Translations under genes and position numbers: made by a program
Assembly (NCBI GenBank): GCA_021772935.1
Contig: JAJFLA010000008.1
Coordinates: 62,001-126,000, forward strand
Direction of reading: 5' to 3'
DNA: 64,000 nucleotides
DNA from: Gammaproteobacteria bacterium
Lineage (GTDB): Bacteria; Pseudomonadota; Gammaproteobacteria; Xanthomonadales; SZUA-36
Shown: positions 44,731 to 55,017 of the stretch, piece by piece
Layout of the letters: each line of letters begins with the position of its first letter
Numbering within the stretch: the stretch's first letter is position 1
Notes under the pieces: model-generated
What the model was told of the DNA's origin: nothing
Seen by the model: the letters and a program-made list of their open reading frames with translations, nothing else
Database searches by the model: none

Positions 44731-46680
44731 TTACGATTGCAGTTCTGGCAAGTCCTTATAGAAATCCAAGGCTTCCGGGTTCGCCAACGCGTCCATGTTC
44801 TTGACAGCTTTGCCGTGAACCACGTTACGCACAGCCAGTTCGACAATTTTTCCACTTACAGTACGTGGAATATCACTTACCTGGACAATGCGCGCGGGAA
44901 CGTGCCGGGGTGTGGTATTTTCACGCACAACTTTGCGGATACGGTTTTGCAGGTTTTCGTCAAGCGCCAGGCCTTTCCGCAGCACTACGAATAAAACTAC
45001 GCGCACATCATCATCCCAATCCTGGCCAACACAAATACTCTCTATGATTTCATCCAGACGCTCAACCTGACGATAAATTTCAGCCGTGCCAATGCGCACG
45101 CCACCGGGATTGAGAGTGGCATCTGAACGCCCAGAGATGACCATGCCATTGTTTTCTGTGATCTTTACATAATCACCATGTGCCCAGATACCGGGGTATT
45201 GTTCAAAGTAGGCCGCATGGTACTTGCTGCCGTCTTCGTCACCCCAGAAATATACCGGCATGGAAGGGAAGGCCTTTACACAGCACAGTTCACCAGTCTC
45301 ATCAACATTAGCGAAGCTGCCATCATTGCGACAAACCTGGATGGCCATGCCAAGACCCAGACATTGAATTTCGCCTCGATATACTGGCAATACCGGACAG
45401 CCAAGGACGAAGCAGGAAACGATGTCGGTGCCACCAGCAATGGAAGACAGACACACATCCTTTTTGATATCGGTATAAACGTAATCAAAACTCTCTGGTG
45501 CGAGCGGTGAACCGGTGGACAAGATGGTTCTTAGAGAGGCCATGGAATGGGTTTCACGGGGTACCACACCGGCCTTCTGCCAGGCCGATATGGCTTTGGC
45601 ACCGGTACCAAAAACCGAAATCTTTTGCTCATCTATCAGGTCAAACATGGCTGCTGGGCCAGGATAAAAAGGTGAGCCTTCGTATAACACCACGGTCGCA
45701 CCGACCGCCAGGCCACTCACCAGCCAATTCCACATCATCCAGCCACAGGTCGTGTAATAACAAAACCTGTCCTCACGTTTCAGATCGGTATGCAGCACCA
45801 GTTCTTTCAAATGCTGGAGTAATGTGCCACCTGAACCATGGGTAATGCATTTGGGTTCACCGGTGGTGCCCGATGAATAAAGAATGTAAACCGGGTGATC
45901 GAAGGGCAAACGGGTGAATTCGATTTCGGTAGCATCGTCATCGTTGAAAGACGCCAGCAACTCAGCGTTACGCAAACAATCCAGTTCTGGTTCTGCATCC
46001 ACGTAGGGTGTTACCACGATCTTTTGGATACTGTCGATACGTTGCTGAATCTCCCTGACCTTGGCCAGGCAATCATGTTGTTTGCCGTTATAGGTATAGG
46101 CGGCAGCACAAAACAGTAGTTTGGGTTTGATTTGACCAAGCCGGTCGACGCCGCCGTTGATACCAAAATCAGGAGAGCAAGATGACCAGATGGCACCGAT
46201 GCTGGTAGCAGCCAGCATGGCGATGATTGTTTCCGGCAAGTTTGGCATATAAGCTGCGACGCGATCGCCCGGTTCGATACCAAACTCACGCAGGGCGGAT
46301 GCGACACCCGCTACTCGATGATACAACTGCCGATAGCTCAGGGAACCGCCGAGACCGATTTCTGTTTGCCATACCAGCGCCTCTCGATCATCGCGGTAAC
46401 GCAGCAGGTTTTCGGCAAAATTCAGGCTTGCGTCTGGAAACCATTTTGCGCCGGGCATGCGTTCGAAATGTTCAACGGTGCTATCGCCTACGAAACCAAC
46501 GACACCACCGAATTCCCAGATTGCACGCCAAAAGGCTTTTGGTGAATTGATCGAAAAGCGATACAGGCTTGCATAGTCTTTGACGCCAGGGTCACATTCC
46601 TGCCTGACAAGTTGCAGGAAGCGACTAATATTGGCCTCCTGTACGCGCCGGTTACTGGGTGACCAGAGGGGTTTAGTCAT
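44731..46680 (-). CDS. acetoacetate-CoA ligase (acetoacetyl-CoA synthetase)
   Basis: Adenylate-forming enzyme of 649 residues that activates acetoacetate with ATP and CoA. The N terminus ([21 protein letters not shown]) and the segment FNFAENLL-like [12 protein letters not shown] match this ligase group. The AMP-binding motif is [21 protein letters not shown]; later [36 protein letters not shown] is the hinge, and the C-terminal lysine motif is [14 protein letters not shown]. Together with fumarylacetoacetase it may allow use of acetoacetate from tyrosine breakdown. It lies 34 bp after etfA on the same strand. Confidence 0.94.
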   Translation of the reverse strand: MTKPLWSPSNRRVQEANISRFLQLVRQECDPGVKDYASLYRFSINSPKAFWRAIWEFGGVVGFVGDSTVEHFERMPGAKWFPDASLNFAENLLRYRDDREALVWQTEIGLGGSLSYRQLYHRVAGVASALREFGIEPGDRVAAYMPNLPETIIAMLAATSIGAIWSSCSPDFGINGGVDRLGQIKPKLLFCAAAYTYNGKQHDCLAKVREIQQRIDSIQKIVVTPYVDAEPELDCLRNAELLASFNDDDATEIEFTRLPFDHPVYILYSSGTTGEPKCITHGSGGTLLQHLKELVLHTDLKREDRFCYYTTCGWMMWNWLVSGLAVGATVVLYEGSPFYPGPAAMFDLIDEQKISVFGTGAKAISAWQKAGVVPRETHSMASLRTILSTGSPLAPESFDYVYTDIKKDVCLSSIAGGTDIVSCFVLGCPVLPVYRGEIQCLGLGMAIQVCRNDGSFANVDETGELCCVKAFPSMPVYFWGDEDGSKYHAAYFEQYPGIWAHGDYVKITENNGMVISGRSDATLNPGGVRIGTAEIYRQVERLDEIIESICVGQDWDDDVRVVLFVVLRKGLALDENLQNRIRKVVRENTTPRHVPARIVQVSDIPRTVSGKIVELAVRNVVHGKAVKNMDALANPEALDFYKDLPELQS

Positions 46681-46714
46681 GTCTTCACTCTTGTGTACCC
46701 GCGCCTGAAGTTGT

Positions 46715-47653
46715 TCAAGCCAGTAGTTGTTTCATTTCCGGGATGACACTGAACAGGTCAGCCGCCAGACCAATGTCTGCAACCTCAAAAATTGGTGCAT
46801 CCGCATCCTTGTTAACGGCAACAATAGTGCCTGCATCCTTGATTCCCGTTATATGCTGGATGGCACCTGAAATACCGAAAGCAATATATAGATCCGGAGC
46901 GATAATTTTACCGGTTTGACCCACTTGCATATCGTTTGGGCAATATCCAGCATCTACCGCTGCGCGGGAGGCACCAGCACCCGCACCAATTAAGTCAGCC
47001 AGGCTGTAAATCAGATCAAAGTTGTCCTTGCTAGCCAATGCGCGTCCGCCGGAAATTACCCGGTTTGCTATTTGCAGATCCGGGCGTTCACCACCCCCTG
47101 ACTGCAGGTCGACGTAGCGTGTGTGCGAACTTGCTGAAGCGGCAGCGGAACGCTCTTCAATCGTCGCACTTCCGGTGCTTTCCAGTGCTTTCCACGAGGC
47201 AACACGGACGGTTGCAACCATCTTGACACTTTCCGGTGCCTGTATATCCACGATGGCATTGCCTGCGTAGATTGGACGTTTGAAGTGATGTGGGCCTTCA
47301 ACGGCTGAGATATCACTAACCTGGTTTACACCCAGTAACGCCGCAATGCGTGGCATCAGGTCTCTGCCATAGGTGGTGGATGGGCCAAGGATATGACTGT
47401 AGCCATCTGCCATGGTGACCACTTCTGCTGCGTGACTGACAGCCAGTGGCTTCGACAACTGTTCAGCATCTATGGCAATAACGGCACCTGCGCCATCAAT
47501 GGCAGCGGCCTGTTTGGCAATGTCAGCAACAGCTGAGCCCATGACGACTATGTCGTATTCCTGACCAATTGCGCTTGCACAGCTGGCACACTTTGCGGTG
47601 CTTGGATTAAGGTCCTGTCCATCGTGTTCTGCAATGATTAATGTTCTGCTCAT
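46715..47653 (-). CDS. etfA: electron transfer flavoprotein subunit alpha
   Basis: FAD-binding subunit of ETF, about 312 residues. It accepts electrons from acyl-CoA and N-methyl dehydrogenases and passes them to ETF-quinone oxidoreductase. The C-terminal FAD domain carries [39 protein letters not shown] and [24 protein letters not shown], which are diagnostic. ATG at 47653 starts at [12 protein letters not shown]; a longer start at 47677 would overlap the etfB end. Lies 10 bp after etfB. Confidence 0.95.
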   Translation of the reverse strand: MSRTLIIAEHDGQDLNPSTAKCASCASAIGQEYDIVVMGSAVADIAKQAAAIDGAGAVIAIDAEQLSKPLAVSHAAEVVTMADGYSHILGPSTTYGRDLMPRIAALLGVNQVSDISAVEGPHHFKRPIYAGNAIVDIQAPESVKMVATVRVASWKALESTGSATIEERSAAASASSHTRYVDLQSGGGERPDLQIANRVISGGRALASKDNFDLIYSLADLIGAGAGASRAAVDAGYCPNDMQVGQTGKIIAPDLYIAFGISGAIQHITGIKDAGTIVAVNKDADAPIFEVADIGLAADLFSVIPEMKQLLA

Positions 47654-47663
47654 AATAATCCCC

Positions 47664-48410
47664 TCACACCAGTCCACGGTTTCTAAGTTCTGCGACCAGT
47701 TGCGCCGCGTCTTCGACCATTATGCCTTTTTCACGCTTGGGTGGCGGCGCGTAATGCGAGACCTTCAGGTCGTTCTCTGCAGTTACGCCCAGGTCATCCA
47801 TACTGATGACATCCAGTGGTTTGCGTTTGGCCTTCATAATATCCGGCAGCTTCACGAAGCGGGGTTCATTAAGACGTAAATCTACTGACACAACAGCTGG
47901 CAAATCTACCTCAATAGTTTCCAGGCCGGCGTCTACTTCCCTGACAACGGTCGCGGTATTGCCCGACAGACTCAATCCTGAAGCAAAGGTGGCCTGCGGA
48001 CGGTCCCAAAGCGCCGCCAGCATCTGACCGGTTTGTGAGTTGTCGCCGTCAATGGCCTGTTTGCCCATTAAAACCAGGCCGGGTTGTTCCTTTTCCACGA
48101 TCTTAAAAAAAGCGCGTGCAATGGTCAGTGGTTGCAGGTCTGCATCGGTGTCAATTTGAATCGCCCGGTCTGCCCCCATGGCGAGCCCGGTACGTAATTG
48201 TTGCTGGCATTCATTACCACCCAGAGAAACAACAATGACCTCTTCGGCCAAGCCGGCTTCACGGATTCTCAACGCTTCTTCCAGTGCAATCTCATCGAAA
48301 GGGTTGATGCTCATCTTGACGCCGTCAGTATCAATGCCGCTTCCATCTGATCTGACTCGGATGCGGACGTTGTAGTCCACAACACGTTTTATGCCAACCA
48401 ATATTTTCAT
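47664..48410 (-). CDS. etfB: electron transfer flavoprotein subunit beta
   Basis: AMP-binding subunit of ETF, 248 residues. Recognised by MKILVGIKRVVDYNVRIRV, MSINPFDEIALEEALRIRE, MGKQAIDGDNSQTGQMLAALW and the C-terminal LPDIMKAKRKPLDVISMDDLG. It follows the ETF-QO gene after 44 bp and precedes etfA, so the three form a complete electron route to ubiquinone. Confidence 0.96.
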   Translation of the reverse strand: MKILVGIKRVVDYNVRIRVRSDGSGIDTDGVKMSINPFDEIALEEALRIREAGLAEEVIVVSLGGNECQQQLRTGLAMGADRAIQIDTDADLQPLTIARAFFKIVEKEQPGLVLMGKQAIDGDNSQTGQMLAALWDRPQATFASGLSLSGNTATVVREVDAGLETIEVDLPAVVSVDLRLNEPRFVKLPDIMKAKRKPLDVISMDDLGVTAENDLKVSHYAPPPKREKGIMVEDAAQLVAELRNRGLV

Positions 48411-48454
48411 GGGTGTTCCTTAGTAATTTTTAAAATTCCGGGTTTGCTCTTCAG

Positions 48455-50089
48455 CTAGAGGTTCTGGTAATTGGGTCCGCTGCCACCCTCGGGTGTGACC
48501 CAGTTGATGATTTGGTACGGATCCTTAATATCGCAGGTTTTACAATGCACGCAATTCGCCGCATTGATCTGAAGATGTTGATTCGCTGTAGACCCACCTT
48601 CTTCGGTCATTTGATCTGTAACCATTTCATATACATTAGCCGGGCAGAAGCGTGTGCAAGGATGACCATATTCCTCACCACAACGTGTGATACAGACATC
48701 TGGTTCGAGAATCTGCAGGTGCACCAGTTGATCTTCATCGTGATCGGTCGCGGCAAAATACACGGATGCCAACCGGTCACGCGGTGCGAGGCTACGTTTC
48801 ACCCATGGTCGGTCAACCGGTTCCATATCCTGTAGTTTTGTTAATGAAGAGTAATCTGCATGATTATGTAGTGTGCGGGGCAATTTTCCGACAGTGACGG
48901 TTTCAATAGCTGCCGTTATCAGTCCACGCCACAGGCCCTTATTGAAGCCGGGTCGAATGTTGCGTACCTTATGCAACTCTTTCATGATTGGGGAAGCTCT
49001 CAACGTTTCGTCAAAGCCTTCAGCAGTACTACCCTCGGCAATATGGCTGGCGGCTAACATGCCGGACCTGATTGCCTGGTGTGTGCCTTTGATCTTGGGC
49101 AGATTGAGTAAACCGGCTGCATCACCGATCAACAGGGCACCGGGCATTTCTACCTTTGGCAAGGATTGGGCGCCGCCTTCGATGATGGTGCGTGCACCAC
49201 CTGACAGAATTTCTCCACCTTCAAACAGGGGTTTGACGCTGGGATGATGTTTGAATTGCTGGAATGCTTCAAATGGAGAGAACTCAGGGTCGGAATAGTC
49301 CAAGGCACAGACAAACCCAACCGCAACGCGATCTTTGTCCATATGGTAAATAAAGCTGCCGCCATAGGTCTTGGTATCCAGTGGCCAGCCGATACTATGT
49401 TGCACCAATCCCGGTTTACATTTACCAGGTGCCACCTGCCACAATTCCTTGATGCCGATGCCGTAAGCTTGTGGGTCCGAATCAGCATCCAGCTTGAATT
49501 TTGTTATCAACTGTTTACTCAGGTGTCCACGGCAGCCTTCAGCCATAACCGTTAACGGGGCATGAATTTCAATGCCCTGCATGTAAGTGTCTTTAGGGTT
49601 TCCCTGCCGGTCAACACCCATATCTCCGATGATGACACCACCGACCGCGCCATTTTGTAAGTAGTGAACACCGGCAGCGGCATAGCCGGGAAATATATCC
49701 ACTCCCAGCGCTTCGGCCTGGGGGGCCATCCAGGCGCACAGGGCGCCCAGAGAAACTATGAAATTACCGTGGTTTTTCTGTTGGGGTGGGGTCGGAAGTT
49801 TACGTTTGGAGGTGGCGGTCAATAGAGCGATTTCATCACGTTCAACCGGAATACATATGGGTGGTGGGCTCTCCCGCCAGGCAGGCAACAGTTCATCCAG
49901 TGCGGCAGGTTCGATGACTGCGCCGGAGAGAATATGCGCACCGATCTCTGCACTCTTTTCGATCACGGCGACCATCAGGTCCGGTTTGAGCTGTTTAAGG
50001 CGAATGGCGCAGGCCAGACCCGCGGGCCCCGCACCAACGATGATCACGTCATATTCCATGATCTCACGTTCCGTCGCTGTTTCGCTCAT
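48455..50089 (-). CDS. electron transfer flavoprotein-ubiquinone oxidoreductase
   Basis: Membrane-associated flavoprotein of about 544 residues that transfers electrons from ETF to ubiquinone. The FAD motif DVIIVGAGPAGLACAIRLKQ is at the N terminus. The C-terminal region has a 4Fe-4S cluster domain with CITRCGEEYGHPCTRFCPANVYE and NCVHCKTCDIKDPYQIINWVTPEGGSGPNY, a standard ending for this enzyme. ATG at 50089 is preferred; an earlier in-frame start at 50119 would add 10 residues. It is the first gene of the ETF-QO-etfB-etfA-acetoacetyl-CoA synthetase run. Confidence 0.95.
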   Translation of the reverse strand: MSETATEREIMEYDVIIVGAGPAGLACAIRLKQLKPDLMVAVIEKSAEIGAHILSGAVIEPAALDELLPAWRESPPPICIPVERDEIALLTATSKRKLPTPPQQKNHGNFIVSLGALCAWMAPQAEALGVDIFPGYAAAGVHYLQNGAVGGVIIGDMGVDRQGNPKDTYMQGIEIHAPLTVMAEGCRGHLSKQLITKFKLDADSDPQAYGIGIKELWQVAPGKCKPGLVQHSIGWPLDTKTYGGSFIYHMDKDRVAVGFVCALDYSDPEFSPFEAFQQFKHHPSVKPLFEGGEILSGGARTIIEGGAQSLPKVEMPGALLIGDAAGLLNLPKIKGTHQAIRSGMLAASHIAEGSTAEGFDETLRASPIMKELHKVRNIRPGFNKGLWRGLITAAIETVTVGKLPRTLHNHADYSSLTKLQDMEPVDRPWVKRSLAPRDRLASVYFAATDHDEDQLVHLQILEPDVCITRCGEEYGHPCTRFCPANVYEMVTDQMTEEGGSTANQHLQINAANCVHCKTCDIKDPYQIINWVTPEGGSGPNYQNL

Positions 50090-50221
50090 CTGGATTCCTG
50101 AAAACCTTGGTGTTGACAAATGATTATATCGGCAAAACCGGCTGCATTAAATACGTATGCTTGTTTTTAATCAGATTAACTACAAAAAGTCCTGAAAAGA
50201 GCAGAAAGCGTGGCTTTGGGC

Positions 50222-51844
50222 CTAACGTAGCAACAGCCAGCCAACACCGAAATTCACGCTAAATAGCAGCGCAACAGCCAACAGCCACTTGAGCAAATTC
50301 AAACCAGGTTGGTCTGAAGGTTTTTGCAGAGGAGTCTTGAAGCTGTGCCAACCGAGTCCGCCGGGGTGGATTTTTGAAACGAAAGATTGTAAACGCTCAA
50401 TACTGACCGGCGCAGTCAAAAAAGTAACTGGTATCCAGATGGCAGCAGTTGTAAAAGTAGTGACCAGTAGCTTTTGGGAATACAGCCAATCACCGTGAAC
50501 CTGGCTGATCCAGGTGGCAATGATGCCGGAGGCTATCATGGCTGAAAATTCCGACCAGGCATTGATACGCCACCAGTACCAGCGAATGATCCATACTGGT
50601 CCGGCGCCAGCGGCAAAAGTTAGCAGAAATTTCCAGGCTTCAGCAACCGAATCCATGTTCATTGCTAACAGGGCGCTGATGGCGAGTAGCAATACCATGG
50701 CCAGGCGTGACATCAACACGTAGTGTTTTTCACTGGCGTCGCTTACAAGGAAACGCCGGTAGATATCATTGATCACATAAGACGCACCCAGGTTGAGGTG
50801 AGTATCAATCGTGGACATGAAAGCCCCAAGCAGGCTGGCCAGGACCAGACCGAGTAAGCCGGCTGGCAAAACCCGCGCCATAGTCATGGCATATGCCTGT
50901 TCAGGGTCCTCTAATTGCCCGAACAAAACCAGGCTGGCCAGTGCAGTCAGTATCCATGGCCAGACCTGGATGGTGTAATTGATAAATGCGTAAAATAGGG
51001 TGGCGGCAAAAGCATGGTTTTCGTTTTTTGCAGCCAACATTCGTTGAATGTGTTTACCACCGCCATCTGCATATTTATGCGCCCACCATTGCACCAATAC
51101 GTAGGTGAAAAATATGGATACAGGGCCGAGGTTTTCTGTGCTGATATCGGGTATGAATTGTAGTTTTTCTGCCATGCCCTGTTGTTCAAGCCCGTCGACC
51201 AGCGCCTTCAATCCACCGACTTCGAGCACAGCGTATACCGCCAGTGTGATTGAACCCGCAAAGGCAATAAAGTACTGGATAAAGTCCGTGATCACGACGC
51301 CGTAAAAACCGGAAGCCAATGTGTATATCAGCACCAGGGTCGTGGATACCATCAGGATAGTGCCAACATCCATATCAGTCAGTCCGCCGATCACCTTGAT
51401 CACGGCAAGAAAGACCCAGCCCATGATAAAAGTATTGAACAGCACGCCAAAATAAAAACCCTTGAACAGACGTAATGCAGCAGCGGGTTTGCCACCATAA
51501 CGTAGTTCAATGATCTCGGCATCGGTCATGACACCGGAGCGACGCCACAAACGGCTGAACAGGAATGCCACCAATAATGCGGATATGGCACTGGCCCAGA
51601 AAAACCACACGCCCTGAATGCCTTCGGTGGTTACAAACCGGGTTAGGGAAATGGGTGTATCAATGGAGAAATTAGTGGCAGCCATTGAAATGCCAATCAG
51701 CCACCAGGGCATGTGACGCCCACCGATAAAAAAATCGTCGACGGAGCGACCGGCACGTCGTGTCAACCAGATTCCAGCGATAAAAATCAGTAGTAAATAG
51801 GCTATAACGACGAGCAGGTCGATTTGACTAAGTTGACGCATCAT
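50222..51844 (-). CDS. sodium:solute symporter family protein
   Basis: Polytopic inner-membrane transporter of 540 residues in the SSS family, which imports solutes with sodium. More than twelve hydrophobic helices are evident, with SSS landmarks RRAGRSVDDFFIGGRHMPWWLIGISMAATNFS, an AlGly-rich region near the sixth helix (YTLASGFYGVVITDFIQYFI) and LGAFMSTIDTHLNLGASYVINDIYRRF. The substrate is not readable; members take up sugars, amino acids, betaines or carboxylates. It is divergent from the dicarboxylate symporter gene 123 bp away and on the same strand as the ETF genes. Confidence 0.92.
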   Translation of the reverse strand: MMRQLSQIDLLVVIAYLLLIFIAGIWLTRRAGRSVDDFFIGGRHMPWWLIGISMAATNFSIDTPISLTRFVTTEGIQGVWFFWASAISALLVAFLFSRLWRRSGVMTDAEIIELRYGGKPAAALRLFKGFYFGVLFNTFIMGWVFLAVIKVIGGLTDMDVGTILMVSTTLVLIYTLASGFYGVVITDFIQYFIAFAGSITLAVYAVLEVGGLKALVDGLEQQGMAEKLQFIPDISTENLGPVSIFFTYVLVQWWAHKYADGGGKHIQRMLAAKNENHAFAATLFYAFINYTIQVWPWILTALASLVLFGQLEDPEQAYAMTMARVLPAGLLGLVLASLLGAFMSTIDTHLNLGASYVINDIYRRFLVSDASEKHYVLMSRLAMVLLLAISALLAMNMDSVAEAWKFLLTFAAGAGPVWIIRWYWWRINAWSEFSAMIASGIIATWISQVHGDWLYSQKLLVTTFTTAAIWIPVTFLTAPVSIERLQSFVSKIHPGGLGWHSFKTPLQKPSDQPGLNLLKWLLAVALLFSVNFGVGWLLLR

Positions 51845-51967
51845 GCGTGCAGGATACTATTTTGTGGCATTATCTGGCGGCCCTGATTGTTTGGATAGTA
51901 CATATGACTGGGGAAATGAATCCGATAGACTCTGAATATCGCCAGCATTAATTAAAGGAAAAATATA

Positions 51968-53284
51968 GTGAAAATGAAACTCCATTGGCAAATCATGATT
52001 GGCCTTGCTGCCGGTACGGCATTCGGCATTTTCGCCGCACTTAATCAACTCGGTGATTTTACGAATGATTGGGTTACACCGTTTGGGACCTTGTTCGTCA
52101 ATCTATTGAAATTGATCGCTATGCCACTGGTGTTCGCATCGTTGGTAACAGGTATAGCTTCTCTGGCTGACGTTAGCAAGCTGTCACGCATGGGCGGCAG
52201 AACCATTGCCGTTTATCTGATGACCACCGTGATCTCCATCACGATAGGTCTGGTGGTGGTTAATCTGTTAGAGCCCGGTAAATCCATACCGCCCGAGGTC
52301 AGCGCCGACTTACAGGCTTCGTACGTAAGTCAGATCGAAGGGCGTGCTGACATTATTGAACAAGTGAAATCGCGCGGTCCCTTGCAACCATTGGTCGATA
52401 TTGTGCCGCAAAACATCGTTGCCGCACTCAGTCAGAATATTCGTATGCTTCAGGTGGTGTTTTTTGCCTTATTTTTTGGTGTTTGCCTGATCCTTGCACC
52501 CAATGAAAATACCCGCACCGTCAAGTCATTTATCCAGGGTATGAATGACATCATCATCAAGATGGTGGACCTGATCATGTACATTGCCCCGGTCGGTGTG
52601 TTCGCACTGATAGCTGGCACCATAACTGCTGTCGCCGGCGATAATATTGAGACGGTACTGAGTCTGCTGGGTTCATTGGGTTTTTATACACTGGTCGTCA
52701 TTTTTGGCCTGTTTTTGCACGTGCTATTGGTTTACAGCTCCTTCGTTCACTTTTTTACCCGTTTCAGCCTCAAGGAATTCTTCACCGGTATCGCACCGGC
52801 TCAGTTATTGGCCTTTTCTACCAGTTCCAGTGCTGCAACCCTACCGGTCACCATGGAATGTGTGGAAGATAACCTGGGTGTTAAAAATGAAGTTGCATCA
52901 TTTGTGTTGCCACTCGGTGCCACCATCAATCTTGATGGAACCGCACTTTATCAGGCCGTGGCCACGGTATTTATTGCTCAGGCGTTGGGAATGGAACTGG
53001 ATATCGTCGCGCAACTGACCATCGTACTGACAGCCTTGTTAGCTTCGATCGGTACCGCGCCGGTGCCAGCTGCCGGCATCATCATGCTGGTAATTGTGCT
53101 CGAATCTGTCGGTGTTCCGTCCTCAGGTATAGCCCTGATCCTGGGCGTAGACCGGATTTTGGATATGGTACGCACCGCAACTAATGTGACCGGTGATGCC
53201 GCGGTCACCGTACTGATAGATTCCGCCGAGAAGAAGTGGGCGGCCAAAGAAGTCTTATTGCAAGGTGATAGCGGACCGGGTTGA
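51968..53284 (+). CDS. dicarboxylate/amino acid:cation symporter (DAACS family)
   Basis: Inner-membrane symporter of 438 residues of the GltP/DctA family. The motifs STSSSAATLPVTMECVEDNLGV (hairpin 1) and LPLGATINLDGTALYQAVATVFIAQ (TM7 region) are diagnostic, as is the C-terminal ILGVDRILDMVRTATNVTGDAAVTVLI. The start follows AAAGGAAAAAT. It imports C4-dicarboxylates or acidic or neutral amino acids. Its stop TGA overlaps the aminotransferase ATG by one base, which suggests an amino acid substrate that is then transaminated; this is inference. Confidence 0.93.
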   Translation: MKMKLHWQIMIGLAAGTAFGIFAALNQLGDFTNDWVTPFGTLFVNLLKLIAMPLVFASLVTGIASLADVSKLSRMGGRTIAVYLMTTVISITIGLVVVNLLEPGKSIPPEVSADLQASYVSQIEGRADIIEQVKSRGPLQPLVDIVPQNIVAALSQNIRMLQVVFFALFFGVCLILAPNENTRTVKSFIQGMNDIIIKMVDLIMYIAPVGVFALIAGTITAVAGDNIETVLSLLGSLGFYTLVVIFGLFLHVLLVYSSFVHFFTRFSLKEFFTGIAPAQLLAFSTSSSAATLPVTMECVEDNLGVKNEVASFVLPLGATINLDGTALYQAVATVFIAQALGMELDIVAQLTIVLTALLASIGTAPVPAAGIIMLVIVLESVGVPSSGIALILGVDRILDMVRTATNVTGDAAVTVLIDSAEKKWAAKEVLLQGDSGPG

Positions 53285-54612
53285 TGTCAACAAAAGTTTT
53301 TTATCGAGACCCACTGCGTGATTATCCGCTGGTCGTGCGTGGTGAAGGTGTATATCTATACGATGCACAAGGCAAGCAATACCTGGATGGCAGTGGTGGG
53401 GCGGCTATTTCCTGTCTTGGACACGGCCATCGTGTGGTCATTGACGCGATTAAGACCCAGGCTGAAAAGCTGGCATTTGCACATACGATGTTTTTTACCA
53501 ATCAACCACAGGAAGATTTGGCTGAAAAGCTGGTCGGGCGTTTTGGCCAGGATGATGCCCGTGTATATTTTTTATCCGGTGGTTCGGAGGCCAGTGAAAC
53601 AGCGATCAAGCTGGCGCGTCAATACTGGTTATCACGAGGCAAGGATCGCAAACACCTGATCATCAGCCGCCAACAGAGTTACCACGGCAACACCCTCGGA
53701 GCCTTGTCAGCTTCGGGTAGCCCGGCAAGACGCAAGGTCTACGCACCATTACTGCATGACTGGCCAAAAATAGATGTCTGCTATCAATATCGACACCAAC
53801 GGGAGGGTGAATCTGAGCGTGAATATGGCGAAAGAGCAGCCCGCTCTCTGGAGGATGCGATTTTGTCTGCTGGTGCGGAAAATGTTGCGGCTTTTATAGT
53901 TGAGCCCATCGTTGGTGCCACGCTGGGTGCTGTGCCTGCGGTTGAAGGTTATTTTCAAACCATCCGTGATATCTGTAATCGCTACGAAGTGTTATTGATT
54001 ATGGATGAAGTGATGGCGGGTTGTGGTCGCTCAGGCAGCTATTTTGCGTTTGAACAGGAAGGTGTAACGCCGGATATCCTCACCCTGGCGAAGGGTCTTG
54101 GTGGTGGCTATCAACCCATTGGTGCAGTCATAACACAAGGATTTATCCACCAGGGCATTGTCGAGATATACGGTGCATTTGCACATGGTCACTCCTATGT
54201 TGGGCATGCCACGGTCGCAGCTGCTGGTCTTGCGGTTATGCAAGTAGTGGAGGATGAAAACCTGCTGGATAGAGTGAAGCATACGGGTGCTTTAGTGAGA
54301 AGTCAGTTACAGGAAGTATTCGCACAGCACCCCCATGTTGGCGATATTCGCGGTCGTGGTCTTTTGATTGGAATCGAGTTAGTCGAGGACCGCGAAAGTA
54401 AGACGGGCGTGCGTAAAGAACTGGGCGTACCGGCAGCTATACGTATTGCCACGATGGAAAACGGCTTGATCTGTTACCCGGGCGGCGGCAGCGTGGATGG
54501 TATCAATGGTGCGCATATTTTACTGGCACCACCGTTTATCTATCAGCCGGATCATGTTGATGAGTTGGTGTCCAAACTGGAACTGTCATTGAAGCAGGTG
54601 AGCTTCGTTTAA
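53284..54612 (+). CDS. class III PLP-dependent aminotransferase
   Basis: Aminotransferase of 442 residues of the omega-amino acid/aspartate aminotransferase-like class III group. Features include YLDGSGGAAISCLGHGHR, YFLSGGSEASETAIKLARQYW, the Asp in LLIMDEVMAGCGRSG and the PLP lysine near residue 270 in LTLAKGLGGGYQPIGAV. ATG at 53284 overlaps the preceding symporter stop (TGATG), so the two are translationally coupled. Amino donor and acceptor cannot be named. It ends 33 bp before the 293-bp inverted-repeat element. Confidence 0.92.
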   Translation: MSTKVFYRDPLRDYPLVVRGEGVYLYDAQGKQYLDGSGGAAISCLGHGHRVVIDAIKTQAEKLAFAHTMFFTNQPQEDLAEKLVGRFGQDDARVYFLSGGSEASETAIKLARQYWLSRGKDRKHLIISRQQSYHGNTLGALSASGSPARRKVYAPLLHDWPKIDVCYQYRHQREGESEREYGERAARSLEDAILSAGAENVAAFIVEPIVGATLGAVPAVEGYFQTIRDICNRYEVLLIMDEVMAGCGRSGSYFAFEQEGVTPDILTLAKGLGGGYQPIGAVITQGFIHQGIVEIYGAFAHGHSYVGHATVAAAGLAVMQVVEDENLLDRVKHTGALVRSQLQEVFAQHPHVGDIRGRGLLIGIELVEDRESKTGVRKELGVPAAIRIATMENGLICYPGGGSVDGINGAHILLAPPFIYQPDHVDELVSKLELSLKQVSFV

Positions 54613-54645
54613 AGTCTTTTCCAGGGAACCCGGTTTGGATGAAGG

Positions 54646-54938
54646 CTAGTGCTTCTTCAATGTGATAATTACGGATGCAGTTGGTTTGTCAGTGTTCATG
54701 GCAAGACGCAGCTCGCAGGTAATGGCCATAGTCCTTGGCAAGAGGTGCAACGCCGTCCATGGGCACTGACAAGTCAACCCGCAGGGCGCTCCTGTGGGAT
54801 TCCGCCGCTGCGTTGCAGCGCTTGTAAAGGACCAGCCATTCACTGCACACTGCGCCTCGCCTAAGGGCGCCTACTCTCGGTGCTGCGAAACCCCAGAGGA
54901 GCGCTGCATCCGCAATTATCACATTGAAGGAGCACTAG
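54646..54938. mobile_element. 293-bp MITE-like element with 35-bp terminal inverted repeats
   Basis: The left end (54646-54680, beginning CTAGTGCTTCTTCAATGTG) and the right end (54904-54938) are inverted copies with 33 of 35 bases identical. The interior contains two overlapping minus-strand frames of 65 and 77 codons without recognisable features. Size, ends and lack of a gene fit a non-autonomous mobile element. CTAG at the outer tips may be part of the end or a target duplication. A diverged solo end occurs at 2590-2624. Confidence 0.7.
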
Positions 54939-55017
54939 TGCAGTTTAAACGGCCTGTTTCCTGGGGTGCTTAAAATGTTTGCGGACTGGTTCCGTTATAA
55001 CACAATTGGAACCTGCC

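Noticed and set aside
54646-54922. Two overlapping minus-strand frames (65 and 77 codons) inside the 293-bp element
   Set aside because: They span the inverted ends and have no domain features; more likely chance frames in a non-coding element.
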